Shown: positions 5,714 to 7,184 of the stretch, in pieces | Position numbering within the stretch: position 1 is the stretch's first letter | Layout: each line of letters begins with the position of its first letter | Assembly: GCA_943329595.2 (NCBI GenBank) | Contig: CALQEM020000176.1 | Coordinates: 1-7,184 of the forward strand | Length of the DNA stretch: 7,184 nucleotides | From: CAIYMF01 sp943329595 | GTDB lineage: Bacteria > Actinomycetota > Actinomycetes > S36-B12 > CAIYMF01 | Direction: 5' to 3' | Translations under genes and position numbers: made by a program | The notes under the pieces: generated by a model | Seen by the model: the letters and a program-made list of their open reading frames with translations, nothing else | What the model was told of the DNA's origin: nothing | Database searches by the model: none

Positions 5714-6727
5714 CTAGGCCGTACGGCTGACCACCGAGTCGCACAGCAGCTCGAGCGCGCTTCTTACTGACGACGCAGGCAGCGCCCCGAGAGCAGCCCG
5801 AGCCTCGTCGGCCCAGCGGCAGGCCTCAACCCGAGCCTGCTCCATCGCCGGGTGTGCGCGCAGCAGCGCGAGAGCCTCGGCATGCTCGGAGTCGTCGGGA
5901 ATCGGCCGCGAGAGCAGTTCGTGCAGTCGAGCGTCTGCGGGGGCGCCACTAGCCAGAGCAAGGAGGGCCGGCAGTGTGCGCACCCCCTCGCGCAGGTCGG
6001 TGCCTACAGTTTTGCCGGACACCTGCGAGTCGGAGCCGATGTCGAGCAGATCGTCGGCGAGTTGAAAGGCGACTCCAATACGCTCGCCAAAGCGGGTCAT
6101 GACATCGACGGCGAGATCGTCAGCGCCGGCTGTCATGGCCCCGAAGCGACCCGAGGTCGCAATAAGCGAGCCGGTCTTGTCGGCCAGCACGCGCAGGTGG
6201 TGCTCGACAGGGTCTTCACCCTCACTCGGGCCGACTGTCTCGCGGATCTGTCCGGTGCACAGCCGCTCGAAGGTCAGCGCCTGGATGCGCACGGCGTCGG
6301 GTCCGAGGTCGGCGAGTATTTGAGACGCCTTTGCGAACAGGAAGTCGCCGGTGAGAATTGCCACCGTATTGTCCCAGCGTGCGTTGGCAGACTCGGTGCC
6401 ACGGCGCCGCGGGGCCTCGTCCATGACGTCGTCGTGATAGAGAGTGGCGAGGTGGGTGAGCTCCACCACCACCGCTGCGGCGATGACCTCCGGAGCGGTG
6501 GCATCTCCGAGGTGGGCCGCCAGCAGCACCAGCAGCGGCCGAAATCGCTTGCCGCCGGCATCGACCAAATGTCGCGATGCCTCAGTGACGAAGGGGTAGT
6601 CGCTCTTGACCGTCTCGCGCAGATGGGCCTCGACGGCGTCGAGTCCGAGCTCGAGCCCGGCCGCGAGGACTGGATCGAGGTCGGTGGCCCCGAAGGGCAG
6701 CGAGGATACCGTCACAGGGGTCACCAC
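5714..6727 (-). CDS. Long-chain trans-polyprenyl diphosphate synthase (menaquinone side chain)
   Basis: The product has 337 residues starting at the GTG at 6727-6725, with an AGGTAGGA that overlaps the nuoN stop 7 bases upstream. Both aspartate-rich motifs are intact: the first, D99-D-V-M-D103, is followed by EAPRRRG, and the second, D225-D-L-L-D229, is preceded by FQLA. GGKRFRP at 58-64 binds isopentenyl diphosphate. The residues four and five before the first motif are Thr95 and Ala94; small residues there fit a long-chain product rather than a C15 or C20 one. Such enzymes condense isopentenyl diphosphate onto an allylic primer to make the tail of menaquinone. The exact chain length cannot be read. 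It lies 9 bases after nuoN on the same strand, so it is probably the end of the nuo operon, linking quinone supply to complex I. It converges with rarD over a 16-base gap with no clear terminator. Confidence 0.94.
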   Translation of the reverse strand: MVTPVTVSSLPFGATDLDPVLAAGLELGLDAVEAHLRETVKSDYPFVTEASRHLVDAGGKRFRPLLVLLAAHLGDATAPEVIAAAVVVELTHLATLYHDDVMDEAPRRRGTESANARWDNTVAILTGDFLFAKASQILADLGPDAVRIQALTFERLCTGQIRETVGPSEGEDPVEHHLRVLADKTGSLIATSGRFGAMTAGADDLAVDVMTRFGERIGVAFQLADDLLDIGSDSQVSGKTVGTDLREGVRTLPALLALASGAPADARLHELLSRPIPDDSEHAEALALLRAHPAMEQARVEACRWADEARAALGALPASSVRSALELLCDSVVSRTA

Positions 6728-6736
6728 ACCATTGTC

Positions 6737-7184
6737 CTACCTGAGGAAGATGCCGGCCTGCTGGGCGAGGTTGAGCACCGGCTGGGGAAGCACCCCCAGG
6801 ACGACCGTCACCGCGACTCCGATGGCGAGCGCGAGTGAGGTAAAAGCACTCGGCAGCACCACCCGAGGGCCATCCTCGGCCGGCTCGGCGAAGAACATCA
6901 GCACGATGATGCGGGCGTAGAAGAACGCGGAGATCACGCTGGCGAAAACCGCGACGATGACCACCGGTGTAGCACCACCGGCGACGGCCGCCGTGAACAC
7001 CGCGAACTTGCCCGCGAATCCGCTCGTGAGGGGGATGCCCGCGAAGGCCAGCAGGAACAGCGCGAAGATTCCCGCCACGACGGGAGACCTCTTACCGAGG
7101 CCGGCCCACTGCGATAGGTGGGTTGCCTCGCCCGACGAGTCGCGCACCAGCGACACGATCGCGAAGGCGCCCAAGGTGGCGAAC
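6737..7184 (-). CDS. nuoN: NADH-quinone oxidoreductase subunit N, C-terminal part (5' end outside window)
   Basis: The frame runs from the window edge (first full codon 7183-7181) to the TAG at 6739-6737 and gives the last 148 residues. The reading begins FATLGAFAIV, then LSQWAGLGKRSP, a run of LFLLAFAGIPLTSGFAGKFAVF, and a YARIIVLMFF segment, all typical of the end of actinobacterial NuoN. Three to four hydrophobic helices are visible. NuoN is one of the three antiporter-like membrane subunits of complex I and takes part in proton pumping. It is normally the last nuo gene, so the rest of a nuo operon is expected to the right. An apparent TTG start at 7174 is an internal leucine codon in the conserved TLGAF stretch. 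It is followed closely by the polyprenyl synthase gene. Confidence 0.96.
   Translation of the reverse strand, partial: FATLGAFAIVSLVRDSSGEATHLSQWAGLGKRSPVVAGIFALFLLAFAGIPLTSGFAGKFAVFTAAVAGGATPVVIVAVFASVISAFFYARIIVLMFFAEPAEDGPRVVLPSAFTSLALAIGVAVTVVLGVLPQPVLNLAQQAGIFLR

Noticed and set aside
4806..5717. 303-codon open frame on the plus strand in another frame of rarD
   Set aside because: Low-complexity Arg/Pro/His-rich translation; the overlapping RarD frame has all expected helices and motifs.
5718..5727. Perfect palindrome GCCGTACGGC near the convergent rarD and prenyl synthase ends
   Set aside because: No loop and no T-run, and it lies within the last codons of the synthase; weak as a terminator.
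5852..6838. 328-codon open frame on the plus strand
   Set aside because: It is antisense to the polyprenyl synthase and runs into nuoN; no family features, and it is explained by high GC.

Overview
The window looks like a chromosomal segment of a high-GC actinobacterium. The protein sequences resemble those of actinobacteria such as Mycobacterium and relatives of Propionibacteriales. Several genes start with GTG, and codon third positions are almost all G or C. Genus-level assignment is not possible from sequence alone. The theme is low-potential electron flow and menaquinone respiration. There is no tRNA, rRNA, IS element or CRISPR array, and no gene-free stretch over about 300 bases; the largest gap is the 121-base divergent region at 1680-1800.

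Layout, left to right. (1) The C-terminal four-fifths of a YajQ-family protein on the plus strand (2-400). (2) Facing it on the minus strand, a compact and tightly overlapping cassette read from 1679 down to 509. It encodes NuoB-like, NuoC-like and NuoI-like proteins. A possible 31-codon ORF (509-414) starts on the NuoI-like stop codon. (3) A divergent control region (1680-1800). (4) On the plus strand, korA and korB, encoding the fused gamma-alpha subunit and the beta subunit of a CoA-dependent 2-oxoacid (probably 2-oxoglutarate):ferredoxin oxidoreductase, followed closely by a RarD/EamA transporter gene. (5) Converging from the right on the minus strand, the 3' end of nuoN and, 9 bases downstream, a long-chain polyprenyl diphosphate synthase gene that probably makes the menaquinone side chain. 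The visible nuoN is probably the tail of a regular complex I operon lying to the right of the window.

How the genes may work together. KorAB would oxidise 2-oxoglutarate and reduce ferredoxin. Complex I, represented here by NuoN, reduces menaquinone, whose tail is made by the adjacent prenyl synthase. The divergent NuoB/C/I cassette is the unusual part. It holds the Fe-S and scaffold subunits of a complex I connecting arm, but it has no NuoD and no membrane subunits. The NuoB-like protein keeps all four cluster-N2 cysteines but has lost the short segment that normally precedes the conserved hydrophobic strand. A working hypothesis, not shown by the sequence, is that this cassette is a ferredoxin-side adaptor between KorAB and the respiratory chain, or a free-standing electron-transfer complex.
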